DNA from: Chitinophagaceae bacterium
GTDB taxonomy: Bacteria > Bacteroidota > Bacteroidia > Chitinophagales > Chitinophagaceae
Direction of reading: 5' to 3'
Assembly (NCBI GenBank): GCA_014379965.1
Contig: JACMKU010000153.1
Span: 1 to 42,502 of the forward strand
DNA length: 42,502 nt
In this document: one piece after another, positions 17,495-25,986 of the stretch
How the letters are laid out: each line of letters opens with the position of its first letter
Numbering within the stretch: the first letter of the stretch is position 1
Made by a program: the position numbers and the translations under genes
Notes under the pieces: generated by a model
What the model saw: only the letters and a program-made list of their open reading frames with translations
Told to the model about the DNA's origin: nothing
Databases searched by the model: none

Positions 17495-19015
17495 ATGCAA
17501 CTATCAAAAAGAACAATCGAGACCATCAAGCCTTCACCAGGATTGACAATACCGGGGACAGATGTGTTCTCGCTGCCTGAAAAAGTTCTTCAATTCGGTA
17601 CCGGAGTACTGCTTCGTGGCCTTCCTGATTATTTCATCGACAAGGCTAACAGGAATGGAGTATTCAATGGACGCGTTGTCATGGTGAAGTCCACGTCACA
17701 AGGTAGCTCCGATGCCTTCGATGTGCAGGATGGATTGTACACCTTGTACGTTCGTGGCATCGAGAATGGCACTATGGCAGAAGAGGCGATCATCAATGCT
17801 TCCATCTCCCGTGTTCTTTCAGCGAAGGAAGATTGGGCATCCGTCCTTAAATGCGCCCATAATGCGGAGATGAGGATCGTGATTTCAAATACAACCGAGG
17901 TTGGAATCGTTTTGATCAAGGATGATATAACATTGTCTCCTCCTGTATCGTTCCCTGGGAAGCTTCTCGCCTTCCTCTATGAACGTTACAAGGCATTCAA
18001 AGGAATCGAAGAGTCGGGAATGTTAATCATCCCCACGGAGTTGATTGTCGACAACGGGACAAAGCTTCGTTCCATTGTATTAGAGTTGGCCGAGATGAAC
18101 GGTATGGATAAGAAATTTATTGGTTGGCTGCAATCCGCTAATCATTTCTGCAGCTCTCTGGTAGATCGGATCGTTCCCGGAAAATTGCCGGAAGCGGAAA
18201 GGAAGGCTGTGGAGGAGAAGTTCGGTTATACCGACGACCTGATGATCATGGCGGAGACGTTTAGGCTATGGGTGATAGAGTCGGCAGATCAGCGAGTCAG
18301 GGATATTTTATCTTTCAGCAGTGTCGATAGTGGAATTGTCATTACTCCCGACATCGAGAAGTTTCGCGAACTCAAATTAAGGTTATTGAATGGTACGCAT
18401 ACCTTCAGCTGTGCAGTAGCCTACCTGGCCGGCTTCACTACCGTTAAGGAGGCAATGCAGGATGAGGCGTTCTTAGGCTTCGTACGCAGGTTGATGTTGC
18501 ACGAGATCGCGCCAGCAATGGAGAATAACAGGATATCATATGAAGAAGCCTGCACATTTGCGAACCAGGTAGCGGACCGTTTTAGTAATCCATTTCTCGA
18601 TCATCAATGGATCAGTATTTCGATGAACTTCACTTCAAAGATGAAGCTTCGCAATATTCCATTGCTCCTGGCCCATTATAATAAAACGAATACCGTTCCT
18701 TCGAATATGGCCCTCGGCTTTGCCGCTTATCTCTTGTTCATGAAATGCGAGGCAAGCTCGGATAGCAAATACCAAGGCGAATTAAATGGCCGGAAATATA
18801 CGATCCAGGATGAGTCGGCCGGATATTTCGCCGCTAAATGGACGAGTGATAAGAATGCCTTTGTCGATAGCGTGCTCGCCGATAACGAACTCTGGGGCGC
18901 TGATCTGTCGAAGCTGGAAGGATTCGCCAAAGCCGTAAAGGAAAACCTGCAATTGTTAGAACAGCAGGGAGCCGCCGGTGTATTAAATAGTATGTCGGTA
19001 ACAACTGTAGCCTGA
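17495..19015 (+). CDS. uxaB: Tagaturonate reductase (altronate oxidoreductase)
   Basis: UxaB reduces D-tagaturonate to D-altronate with NADH in the cytoplasm. I chose the ATG at 17495 over the GTG at 17489; the product has 506 residues, normal for the mannitol dehydrogenase family. The N-terminal Rossmann motif is VLQFGTGVLLRG, followed by VVMVKST and ISNTTEVGI. The C-terminal half holds KLRLLNGTHTFSCAVAYLAG, which carries the conserved catalytic Lys and His region of this family. It has no signal peptide, in contrast with the enzymes before it. It ends 1 bp before uxaA, so the two are translationally close-coupled. Fructuronate reductase is the main alternative; context with UxaA and the sequence style favour UxaB. 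Confidence 0.9.
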   Translation: MQLSKRTIETIKPSPGLTIPGTDVFSLPEKVLQFGTGVLLRGLPDYFIDKANRNGVFNGRVVMVKSTSQGSSDAFDVQDGLYTLYVRGIENGTMAEEAIINASISRVLSAKEDWASVLKCAHNAEMRIVISNTTEVGIVLIKDDITLSPPVSFPGKLLAFLYERYKAFKGIEESGMLIIPTELIVDNGTKLRSIVLELAEMNGMDKKFIGWLQSANHFCSSLVDRIVPGKLPEAERKAVEEKFGYTDDLMIMAETFRLWVIESADQRVRDILSFSSVDSGIVITPDIEKFRELKLRLLNGTHTFSCAVAYLAGFTTVKEAMQDEAFLGFVRRLMLHEIAPAMENNRISYEEACTFANQVADRFSNPFLDHQWISISMNFTSKMKLRNIPLLLAHYNKTNTVPSNMALGFAAYLLFMKCEASSDSKYQGELNGRKYTIQDESAGYFAAKWTSDKNAFVDSVLADNELWGADLSKLEGFAKAVKENLQLLEQQGAAGVLNSMSVTTVA

Positions 19016-19016
19016 G

Positions 19017-20660
19017 ATGAAACAAACAATATTAAAAGTACACCCTGACGATAATGTGCTCGTAGCATTGAAAGACATTGCGCAGGGAGAGACCGTGGCC
19101 TACAATGGAGAGAAATTCCTCATACAGGAAAAGATTCCCGCAAAACACAAATTTTTCACGCGTGATATGGAGGCGGGTGATAAAGTGATCATGTATGGTG
19201 TTCTCGTTGGGAAAACCCAGAGTTTTATTCCTACGGGCGGATTGATGACGACTGCAAATGTGAAACATGCTGCCGATCCATACGAGTTTAAACCCTATCA
19301 ATACACATGGAGTCCGCCGGATGTGGCGAAGTTCAGGGGCAGGACATTTAATGGCTATCATCGCACAGATGGACGGGTAGGTACAGCTAACTACTGGCTG
19401 TTTATTCCTACAGTTTTTTGCGAGAACCGAAATCTCGATGTGATACGCGAGGCATTGCACAATGAACTTGGGTATGCCGTCACTGATAAGTATAAACAGA
19501 AGACGCATCAACTCCTTGAATTATACCGCAAAGGCGAAGATGTTGCTACCGTGGACCTGAGCATCACTGAATCGACTATTCCCACTAACAGGGTATTTAA
19601 GAATGTAGATGGGATTAAGTTCCTGAATCACCAGGGCGGTTGTGGCGGCACTCGCGAGGATGCTTCGGTGCTAAGCAAACTACTCTCAGCTTATGCCGAT
19701 CACCCAAATGTCGCAGGTGTGACGATACTTAGTCTAGGTTGCCAAAACCTGCAGACGAAGCAACTTCTCGATGACATCAAACAGAGAAACCCTGGCTTCG
19801 ATAAGCCAATGTTTGTATTTGAGCAACAGCTTTCGCAAAGCGAGGAGCAATTGATCACCGAATCTATACGAAAGACATTTTTAGGATTAATAGAAGTAAA
19901 CAAATTGGAGAGACGCCCGGCTACGCTCGATAAACTTGTGATCGGGGTGAAATGCGGAGGCAGCGATGGATTCAGTGGTCTATCCGCTAATCCTGCCGTG
20001 GGTTATTGCTCAGATCTCGTTGTCGCACTTGGTGGTAAAATATTGCTTGCTGAATTCCCTGAGTTATGCGGCGCCGAACAGAATCTTATCGACAGGACGA
20101 AGGAAGAATCAGCCGCGAGGAAATTCATCCGGCTGATGAGTAGCTATAGCGATGCTGCTGAAAGGGCAGGGTCGGGTTTTCACATGAATCCATCTCCCGG
20201 CAACATCAAGGATGGTCTTATCACAGATGCCATCAAAAGTACAGGTGCAGCGAAGAAGGGCGGCACCTCGCCTGTAGAGGATGTGCTTGATTATACCGAA
20301 CCGGTGGTTAAGCCAGGACTCAACCTGGTATGCACGCCTGGTAACGATGTAGAAGCAACAACGGGTAAGGCCGCCAGTGGTGCCACGCTCATCCTGTTTA
20401 CTACAGGGCTTGGAACACCAACAGGTAATCCTGTCTGTCCTACTATAAAAGTGGCGACTAACTCGACTCTTACGAAACGCATGGGTGACATCATTGATAT
20501 CGATACTGGTCCTATTATCGAAGGGGATAAGACCATTGAGGAGATGGGTGAAGAAATACTGGAGTATTGTATCAAGGCGGCGGGAGGAGAAGTTATTCCT
20601 AAGGCGGTGTTGTTGAACCAGGATGATTTTATACCCTGGAAGAGAGGAGTGTCCCTCTAG
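19017..20660 (+). CDS. uxaA: Altronate dehydratase, SAF domain plus catalytic domain
   Basis: UxaA dehydrates D-altronate to 2-keto-3-deoxy-gluconate. The 547-residue product carries an N-terminal SAF domain (about residues 1-95, with LKDIAQGETVAYNGEKF) and the large catalytic domain with HRTDGRVGTANYW, NHQGGCGGTREDA, VGVKCGGSDGFSGLSANPAVG and NPSPGNIKDGLITDAIKSTGA. The order and length match fused bacterial UxaA. Translation starts 1 bp after the uxaB stop. Six bases after the uxaA stop, an intergenic heptad array begins, separating it from uxaC. Confusion with galactarate dehydratase (GarD) is possible, but the uxaB and uxaC neighbours support the call. Confidence 0.94.
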   Translation: MKQTILKVHPDDNVLVALKDIAQGETVAYNGEKFLIQEKIPAKHKFFTRDMEAGDKVIMYGVLVGKTQSFIPTGGLMTTANVKHAADPYEFKPYQYTWSPPDVAKFRGRTFNGYHRTDGRVGTANYWLFIPTVFCENRNLDVIREALHNELGYAVTDKYKQKTHQLLELYRKGEDVATVDLSITESTIPTNRVFKNVDGIKFLNHQGGCGGTREDASVLSKLLSAYADHPNVAGVTILSLGCQNLQTKQLLDDIKQRNPGFDKPMFVFEQQLSQSEEQLITESIRKTFLGLIEVNKLERRPATLDKLVIGVKCGGSDGFSGLSANPAVGYCSDLVVALGGKILLAEFPELCGAEQNLIDRTKEESAARKFIRLMSSYSDAAERAGSGFHMNPSPGNIKDGLITDAIKSTGAAKKGGTSPVEDVLDYTEPVVKPGLNLVCTPGNDVEATTGKAASGATLILFTTGLGTPTGNPVCPTIKVATNSTLTKRMGDIIDIDTGPIIEGDKTIEEMGEEILEYCIKAAGGEVIPKAVLLNQDDFIPWKRGVSL

Positions 20661-20665
20661 AAGAA

Positions 20666-20778
20666 TGTAAAATAAGAAATTAGAAATACGGAATGAGGAA
20701 GTAACATACAAAGAAAGGAAGGTCCAAATTAAAAACGGCCGACTTTCTAATTACCTATTTCACATTTCTTATTTCTTA
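20666..20778. repeat. Facing-arm array of AAGAAA-type heptads between uxaA and uxaC
   Basis: Five consecutive heptads fill 20666-20700 (for example TAAGAAA and TTAGAAA) and five reverse-oriented heptads fill 20744-20778 (for example TTTCTTA twice). The spacer is 43 bp and shows nothing recognisable. The arms can pair in heptad register to give a long A/T-rich hairpin. The first unit begins 5 nt after the uxaA stop. Confidence 0.7.
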
Positions 20779-20814
20779 TTCATAAAATGGCAAATTCGAT
20801 TTTAAAGCAGTTGT

Positions 20815-22257
20815 ATGAAACAATTCCTTGATGAAAATTTCTTGTTAAAGACAAAGACGGCGCAGCGTCTTTATCATGATTTTGCAAAGGCAATGCCAAT
20901 CATCGATTATCATTGTCATCTCCCTCCTCAACAGATAGCGGAGGACATGCAGTTTAAGAATCTGACACAGGTATGGCTATACGGCGACCACTATAAGTGG
21001 CGTGCCATGCGCACTAATGGCGTTGACGAGAGCTACTGCACTGGCAACAAGTCCGATTGGGAGAAGTTCCAGAAATGGGCCGAGACTGTCCCCTATACTT
21101 TACGGAATCCGCTATACCATTGGACGCATCTCGAACTCCAGAGATATTTCGGCATTCATAACATCTTGAATGCAGACACCGCGAAGAAGATTTACGACGA
21201 TTGCACTGCGCAACTACAGACGCAGGAATTTTCCGTGCGTAATCTATTGCGTAAGATGAATGTGAAATTGGTTTGCACCACTGACGATCCCGTCGATTCG
21301 TTGGAGCATCACCGCAAAATAGGAGATGACGGTTTCGAAGTTCCCATCCTTCCGGCTTTCCGCCCTGACAATGCGATGAATGTAAGCGATCCGACGAACT
21401 TTTGTAATTACATTAAGAAACTCGAGGCCGTTACCGATATCGCCATCTCTTCATTTGATGATTTCCTTTATGCATTGCAGAATCGGCACGACTTCTTCGC
21501 CTCGATGGGCTGCTCTGTTTCCGATCATGGACTCGAAGAGATATATGCGGAGGATTTTACAGGTTCCGAGATAGATGCTATTTTCAATAAGGTACACGGT
21601 GGTAAAATATTGAGCGAAGCGGAGCAGCGTAAGTTCCGTTCTGCTATGTTGATTCATTTCGCGGAATGGGACTGGGAGAAAGGCTGGGTACAGCAATTTC
21701 ACCTGGGTGCTCTGCGAAACAACAACTCGCGCATGCTGCAAACCCTGGGCCCCGATACAGGATGGGATTCTATTGGCGATTTCTCTCAAGGCAGGGCACT
21801 CGCAAAGTTTCTTGATAAGCTGGACACTAATAATAAGCTTGCCAAGACGATCGTATACAATCTGAATCCTTCCGATAACGAACTGATGGCTACAATGCTT
21901 GGAAACTTCAACGATGGTTCGGCGGCAGGTAAAGTACAATGGGGGTCAGGCTGGTGGTTCCTCGACCAGAAGGATGGAATGACGAAGCAGATAAATGCGC
22001 TTTCTAACATGGGACTCCTTAGTCGTTTCATCGGGATGCTCACAGACTCCCGCAGTTTTCTCTCTTTCCCGCGACATGAATATTTCAGGAGGATATTATG
22101 TGACCTCTTCGGCGACGAGATAGAAAACGGAGAGCTACCCAACGATATCAATTGGGTTGGAAAAGTGATCCAGGATATCTCTTTCAATAATGCAAGAAAT
22201 TATTTCAATTGGCAACTCGATCAGAAACCCGCTGAAATCAAGCCCGTGAATGTTTGA
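20815..22257 (+). CDS. uxaC: Uronate isomerase (glucuronate/galacturonate isomerase)
   Basis: UxaC converts D-galacturonate to D-tagaturonate and D-glucuronate to D-fructuronate, the first cytoplasmic step. The 480-residue product is slightly longer than the usual 465-470. Family blocks are clear: IIDYHCHLPP with metal-binding His33 and His35, WLYGDHYKWRAMRTNGVDE, VCTTDDPVDSLEHH, VSDHGLE, and HFAEWDWEKGWVQQFHLGALRNNN. The C-terminal LTDSRSFLSFPRHEYFRRILCDL is also typical. The gene stands alone between a heptad array and a 117-bp gap, so it may have its own promoter, although I could not identify one. Confidence 0.95.
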   Translation: MKQFLDENFLLKTKTAQRLYHDFAKAMPIIDYHCHLPPQQIAEDMQFKNLTQVWLYGDHYKWRAMRTNGVDESYCTGNKSDWEKFQKWAETVPYTLRNPLYHWTHLELQRYFGIHNILNADTAKKIYDDCTAQLQTQEFSVRNLLRKMNVKLVCTTDDPVDSLEHHRKIGDDGFEVPILPAFRPDNAMNVSDPTNFCNYIKKLEAVTDIAISSFDDFLYALQNRHDFFASMGCSVSDHGLEEIYAEDFTGSEIDAIFNKVHGGKILSEAEQRKFRSAMLIHFAEWDWEKGWVQQFHLGALRNNNSRMLQTLGPDTGWDSIGDFSQGRALAKFLDKLDTNNKLAKTIVYNLNPSDNELMATMLGNFNDGSAAGKVQWGSGWWFLDQKDGMTKQINALSNMGLLSRFIGMLTDSRSFLSFPRHEYFRRILCDLFGDEIENGELPNDINWVGKVIQDISFNNARNYFNWQLDQKPAEIKPVNV

Positions 22258-22282
22258 TGAATTGGTTGGATGTACAGGCTTT

Positions 22283-22300
22283 CAACGGGAACGTTGCCGG
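22283..22300 (-). promoter_or_regulatory. Candidate LacI-type operator upstream of kdgK
   Basis: On the + strand the core GGGAACGTTGCC (22287-22298) is palindromic except at one position pair, and a wider CAACG-ggaa-CGTTG dyad overlaps it. Read on the - strand it is CCGGCAACGTTCCCGTTG, closely matching the site at 12743-12760. A weak -7-like element, TACCTTTC, lies at 22332-22339, 35 bp before the kdgK start. Confidence 0.45.
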
Positions 22301-22374
22301 TAATAATCCTGCCCATTCCCGTGGCATCTTGTACCTTTCACTTAATCAATAAGAAAAAATAAATTTTAAAGAAG

Positions 22375-23400
22375 ATGTCTAAAAAAGTGGTAACTCTTGG
22401 AGAGATCATGTTACGTCTGTCGACTCCGGATTTCAAAAGATTTGTTCAGGCTGATACTTTCGATGTCACATATGGCGGTGGCGAAGCGAATGTAGCTGCG
22501 GCTCTCTGTAATTATGGACTCAATGGAACATTCGTGAGCAAGGTCCCTAATAATGCGATTGGCCAATCGGCAATCAATCACCTGCGCAAATATGGTGTGG
22601 ACACCCAGTTCGTAGCCAGGGGCGGCGACCGCCTTGGAATATATTTTCTTGAAACGGGAGCATCGATGCGTGCGTCGCAGGTTATCTATGATCGTGCCGG
22701 CGCTTCCATCGCGGATGTCAACAGTTCCGAATTTGATTTCGATAAGATATTGGATGGCGCCAGCTGGTTTCACACCACGGGTATCACGCCGGCCCTGAGC
22801 GATAAGGCCGCTGCACTAACTGAGGCTGCGTTGAAGGCCGCGAAAGCAAAAGGAATCACCACCAGTATTGATCTTAACTATCGTAAGAAGCTTTGGACTA
22901 AAGAAAAGGCTAGAGAAGTAATGTCAAGGCTATGCAAGTATGTAGATGTATGTATAGGTAATGAAGAAGATGCCGATACTACTCTGGGTTTCAAAGCTAA
23001 GGACACAGATGTCACTAAAGGTGAGCTAAACCTCGAAGGTTTCAAGGATGTGTTTAAGCAGATGAATGAAAAGTTCGGATTCAAGTATATCGCCTCTTCC
23101 CTCAGGGAGAGCCATAGCGCGAGCGACAACGGATGGAGCGCACTGGTGTATGATGGCAAGGAGTTTTATCATACCAAACAGTACAACGTACGGATCGTTG
23201 ACAGGGTGGGAAGCGGTGATTCGTTCGCCAGTGGATTCATTTATGGCTTGGTTACGGACATGCCATTGTCAGAGGCAGCAGAGTTTGGTGTGGCGGCATC
23301 CGCACTGAAACACACCATACCTGGAGACCTTAATCACGCTACGCTCGGAGATGTGAAGGATTTGATGAAGGGGGATGGGAGCGGCAGAGTGCAAAGATAG
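22375..23400 (+). CDS. kdgK: 2-keto-3-deoxygluconate kinase, PfkB family
   Basis: KdgK phosphorylates KDG to KDPG with ATP. The 341-residue product shows the PfkB/ribokinase fold: the substrate loop GGGEANVAAAL at 34-44, SIDLNYRKKLW at 164-174, IGNEEDA for phosphate and magnesium binding, and the signature DRVGSGDSFASGF near 276-288 with catalytic base Asp282. The start is the ATG at 22375, 117 bp after uxaC and downstream of a candidate operator. It leads a short run with the YhcH-type gene (41 bp) and KDPG aldolase. PfkB members are hard to assign by sequence alone; the aldolase partner makes KDG kinase by far the best call. Confidence 0.9.
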   Translation: MSKKVVTLGEIMLRLSTPDFKRFVQADTFDVTYGGGEANVAAALCNYGLNGTFVSKVPNNAIGQSAINHLRKYGVDTQFVARGGDRLGIYFLETGASMRASQVIYDRAGASIADVNSSEFDFDKILDGASWFHTTGITPALSDKAAALTEAALKAAKAKGITTSIDLNYRKKLWTKEKAREVMSRLCKYVDVCIGNEEDADTTLGFKAKDTDVTKGELNLEGFKDVFKQMNEKFGFKYIASSLRESHSASDNGWSALVYDGKEFYHTKQYNVRIVDRVGSGDSFASGFIYGLVTDMPLSEAAEFGVAASALKHTIPGDLNHATLGDVKDLMKGDGSGRVQR

Positions 23401-23423
23401 TTGGAGGTTTTTATCGCTTAAGA

Positions 23424-23441
23424 GTTTAAAGGTTTAACGTT
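23424..23441 (+). repeat. Solo copy of the GTTTAAC-family repeat before yhcH
   Basis: GTTTAAAGGTTTAACGTT directly abuts the ATG of the YhcH-type gene. The identical 18 bases occur at 34904-34921 inside the left arm of the array upstream of DUF502, and related words fill 42340-42370. No second arm is seen here. Confidence 0.6.
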
Positions 23442-23894
23442 ATGATTATCGATACAGTCAAGAACGCAGGGAAATATTACCATGTCCATCCCTTGTTTGA
23501 GAAAGCGTTTGCTTATATCCAATCTACAAACTTAGAGACGGTGGAGATGGGGAAGTATGAGATTGAGGGGGATAAGCTGAAGGCGATTTTTTCCAATAAG
23601 AAGGGGATGTCCGCAACAGAATCGGTGGCGAAGTTCGAGTGTCATAATAATCACATCGACATCCAGCTTTGCATTAATGGAGAAGAGACGATGGGGTGGA
23701 AGCCAAGGGAGCAATGTAAAACGGAGAATGGCCCATACAATCCAGAGAAGGATGTGCAGTTATACGCCGAGGCACCCGATATGTACTTCAAGTTGACGGA
23801 TGGGCAGTTTGTGATCTTTTTCCCTGAGGATGTACATGCACCCATGATAGGCGACACTGAAATAAAAAAATTGGTAATCAAAGTAAAAATATAA
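23442..23894 (+). CDS. YhcH/YiaL/EbgC family cupin-like protein
   Basis: The 150-residue product matches the YhcH/YiaL (DUF386, EbgC-like) family: a cytoplasmic double-stranded beta-helix protein with likely metal ligands in HNNHIDIQ (residues about 68-75) and FFPEDVHAPMIG (about 128-139), and the typical ending KKLVIKVKI. Members are often encoded beside sugar-acid or sialic acid catabolism genes and are thought to act as sugar anomerases or isomerases, though functions are poorly fixed. Between kdgK and kdgA (6 bp downstream), a role in presenting the right form of a keto-deoxy sugar acid, or in handling the unsaturated uronate, is an attractive inference. It is not the smaller cupin KdgF. 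Confidence 0.82.
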   Translation: MIIDTVKNAGKYYHVHPLFEKAFAYIQSTNLETVEMGKYEIEGDKLKAIFSNKKGMSATESVAKFECHNNHIDIQLCINGEETMGWKPREQCKTENGPYNPEKDVQLYAEAPDMYFKLTDGQFVIFFPEDVHAPMIGDTEIKKLVIKVKI

Positions 23895-23900
23895 GTAAGC

Positions 23901-24563
23901 ATGGCTAATCAACAAGCAGTAACTGATGTGATTGTGAAACAGGGAATTTTGCCTTTGTATTTTAATTCGGATGAAACGATAAGTGTAGAAGTATTGAAGG
24001 CAATCTATAAGTCCGGTGTGAAGGCCGTCGAGTACACGAACAGGGGAGATGCTGCTCTTGCTAATTTCAGGAAGCTGGTGGAAGTGCGGGATAAGGAAAT
24101 GCAGGATCTTCTGCTGGGTGTGGGCACCATCAAGAACACAAAACAAGCGGAGGATTACGTAAAGGCCGGAGCGGACTTTCTTGTTAGTCCCGGCTTCGTG
24201 CAAGAAGTCGCCAGTTATGCTACAAGCAAGGACATGTTCTATGCTCCCGGTTGCATGACGCCAACCGAGATCATAGCTGCTGAAAATGCCGGAATCAAGT
24301 TCATTAAATTGTTTCCGGGAAATATGTTAGGTCCGGAGTTCCTTACCAGCATCAAGGATATTTTCCCGAAATTATTATTTATGCCAACAGGCGGCGTTGA
24401 TACTACGCGCGAGAACATCGAAGGATGGTACAAGGCTGGTGTCAGCGCAGTGGGAATGGGAAGTAAGTTGATCAGTAAGAAATTGATGGAGCAAAAGGAT
24501 TACCTTACTATTGAAAAGATGACCAGGGAAGTGATCGAACTGATTGCAACTATAAAAAAATAA
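23901..24563 (+). CDS. kdgA: 2-keto-3-deoxy-6-phosphogluconate aldolase
   Basis: This class I aldolase splits KDPG into pyruvate and glyceraldehyde-3-phosphate. The 220-residue product has the small TIM barrel of the Eda family: Glu44 in AVEYTNRG, GVGTIKNTKQAEDYVKAGADFLVSPGF at 73-99, and the Schiff-base Lys136 in FIKLFPG. PTGGVD near residue 158 forms part of the phosphate site. The start is 6 bp after the YhcH-type gene. Some members use the galactose analogue KDPGal, but the neighbouring UxaABC pathway gives KDPG here. Confidence 0.93.
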   Translation: MANQQAVTDVIVKQGILPLYFNSDETISVEVLKAIYKSGVKAVEYTNRGDAALANFRKLVEVRDKEMQDLLLGVGTIKNTKQAEDYVKAGADFLVSPGFVQEVASYATSKDMFYAPGCMTPTEIIAAENAGIKFIKLFPGNMLGPEFLTSIKDIFPKLLFMPTGGVDTTRENIEGWYKAGVSAVGMGSKLISKKLMEQKDYLTIEKMTREVIELIATIKK

Positions 24564-24575
24564 GCCATCACTCAT

Positions 24576-24601
24576 CCACCGCCTGTGCTAACGGCAGGTG
24601 G
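24576..24601. other. Hairpin in the kdgA-exuT gap
   Basis: CCACCGCC at 24576-24583 pairs with GGC and GGTGG at 24593-24601 around a 9-nt loop with one bulged A. No T-run follows, so it is not a standard terminator. It ends 14 bp before the ATG of the transporter and could affect its translation, stabilise the upstream mRNA, or be a small palindromic repeat. Confidence 0.5.
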
Positions 24602-24615
24602 TTAAAAGCAAATAC

Positions 24616-25986
24616 ATGCACCAAGCCATTGGAAAATACAGGTGGACGATCTGCGGTCTTCTATTTTTTGCAACCACCGTCAACTACCTCGACAGGCAGG
24701 TGCTCAGTATCCTGGCGCCGGATCTTTCAAAAGAATTTGGTTGGACGAATACGGACTATGCCAACATTACCGCGGTGTTTCAGTTCGTCTATGCGATCTC
24801 AATGCTATTTGCGGGAAGGATCATAGACAAGCTTGGCACGAAGTGGGGTTACATATGGGCGATCATCATCTGGTCGATTGGCGCTATCATGCACGCCTAT
24901 GCAATACCCATCGGCGCGGCCTCGTCAAAGTTTCTCGGCTGGATTGGAATAGCCGCCATCGAGATATCGATACTCGGTTTCATGATCTCAAGGGCAGTGC
25001 TTGCTTTCGGTGAGGCGGGAAATTTCCCGGCGGCGATAAAGGCGACAGCAGAATATTTCCCGAAGAAGGAAAGATCTTTCGCGACAGGTATATTCAATTC
25101 CGGATCCAACATCGGAGCGATACTAGCGCCAATTACTGTTCCCTGGATCGCTAACAACTGGGGCTGGGAGGCCACTTTCATCATCATTGGCGCAATCGGA
25201 TTTATCTGGCTGCTCTTCTGGTCGATGATGTATGAGAAACCGGAGAAGCAAAAAAGATTATCCGAAGCTGAGTTCAATTATATAAACAGCGATACTGGCG
25301 AGGCCACACCGGTGATTGGCCACGATACACCTGCAGAAGCGAAAGTTTCGTGGGTAAAATTGCTCGGGTACAAACAGACATGGGCATTTGCCGTAGGTAA
25401 GTTCATGACGGATGGGGTATGGTGGTTTTTTCTGTTCTGGTTACCGAAGTACCTCGAAGCTCAGTATGGCATGACCAAGTCCGATATCACGCTTCCACTT
25501 GCAGTCCTTTACAGCATGACCATGGTTGGTAGTATCGGTGGCGGTTGGTTCCCCATGTATTTCATCAAGAAAGGATACACTCCATACGATGGTCGGATGA
25601 AGGCAATGCTATTGATTGCGCTCTTCCCGCTAGTGGTTTTACTAGCGCAGCCACTCGGCGCTTCCAGCTTCTGGATACCTGTAATACTTATCGGTATCGG
25701 AGCCTCAGCTCACCAGGCGTGGTCTGCGAATATCTTCACCACTGTATCGGATATGTTTCCCCGGAAGGCAGTAGGCTCAGTAGTTGGCATCGGTGGCATG
25801 GCAGGCGGTCTCGGAGGTGTAGTCTTGTCGAAACTGGGAGGCGGGTTATTTGATCATTACCAGGCCCTGGGCCATATTCAAACCGGATACACCATCATGT
25901 TCGCAATCTGCGCGGTAGCGTATCTCATTGCGTGGGGCATAATGAAGTCGTTGGTGCCGAAGTATAAGCTGATTACTGATTTGTAG
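24616..25986 (+). CDS. exuT: Hexuronate transporter, MFS (ExuT-like)
   Basis: This 456-residue major facilitator carries galacturonate or glucuronate across the inner membrane by proton symport. I chose the ATG at 24616; the GTG at 24598 lies inside a hairpin. About 12 membrane segments are seen. The first ends in VNYLDRQVLSILAP, a hallmark of the ACS/ExuT group, and the loop between helices 2 and 3 has RIIDKLGTKWGY. FGEAGNFPAAIKATAEYFPKKERSFATGIFNSG is the typical helix 4-5 region of the anion:cation symporters. It is the last gene of the locus and its stop is immediately followed by a repeat element. Substrate call rests on family plus context. Confidence 0.9.
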   Translation: MHQAIGKYRWTICGLLFFATTVNYLDRQVLSILAPDLSKEFGWTNTDYANITAVFQFVYAISMLFAGRIIDKLGTKWGYIWAIIIWSIGAIMHAYAIPIGAASSKFLGWIGIAAIEISILGFMISRAVLAFGEAGNFPAAIKATAEYFPKKERSFATGIFNSGSNIGAILAPITVPWIANNWGWEATFIIIGAIGFIWLLFWSMMYEKPEKQKRLSEAEFNYINSDTGEATPVIGHDTPAEAKVSWVKLLGYKQTWAFAVGKFMTDGVWWFFLFWLPKYLEAQYGMTKSDITLPLAVLYSMTMVGSIGGGWFPMYFIKKGYTPYDGRMKAMLLIALFPLVVLLAQPLGASSFWIPVILIGIGASAHQAWSANIFTTVSDMFPRKAVGSVVGIGGMAGGLGGVVLSKLGGGLFDHYQALGHIQTGYTIMFAICAVAYLIAWGIMKSLVPKYKLITDL

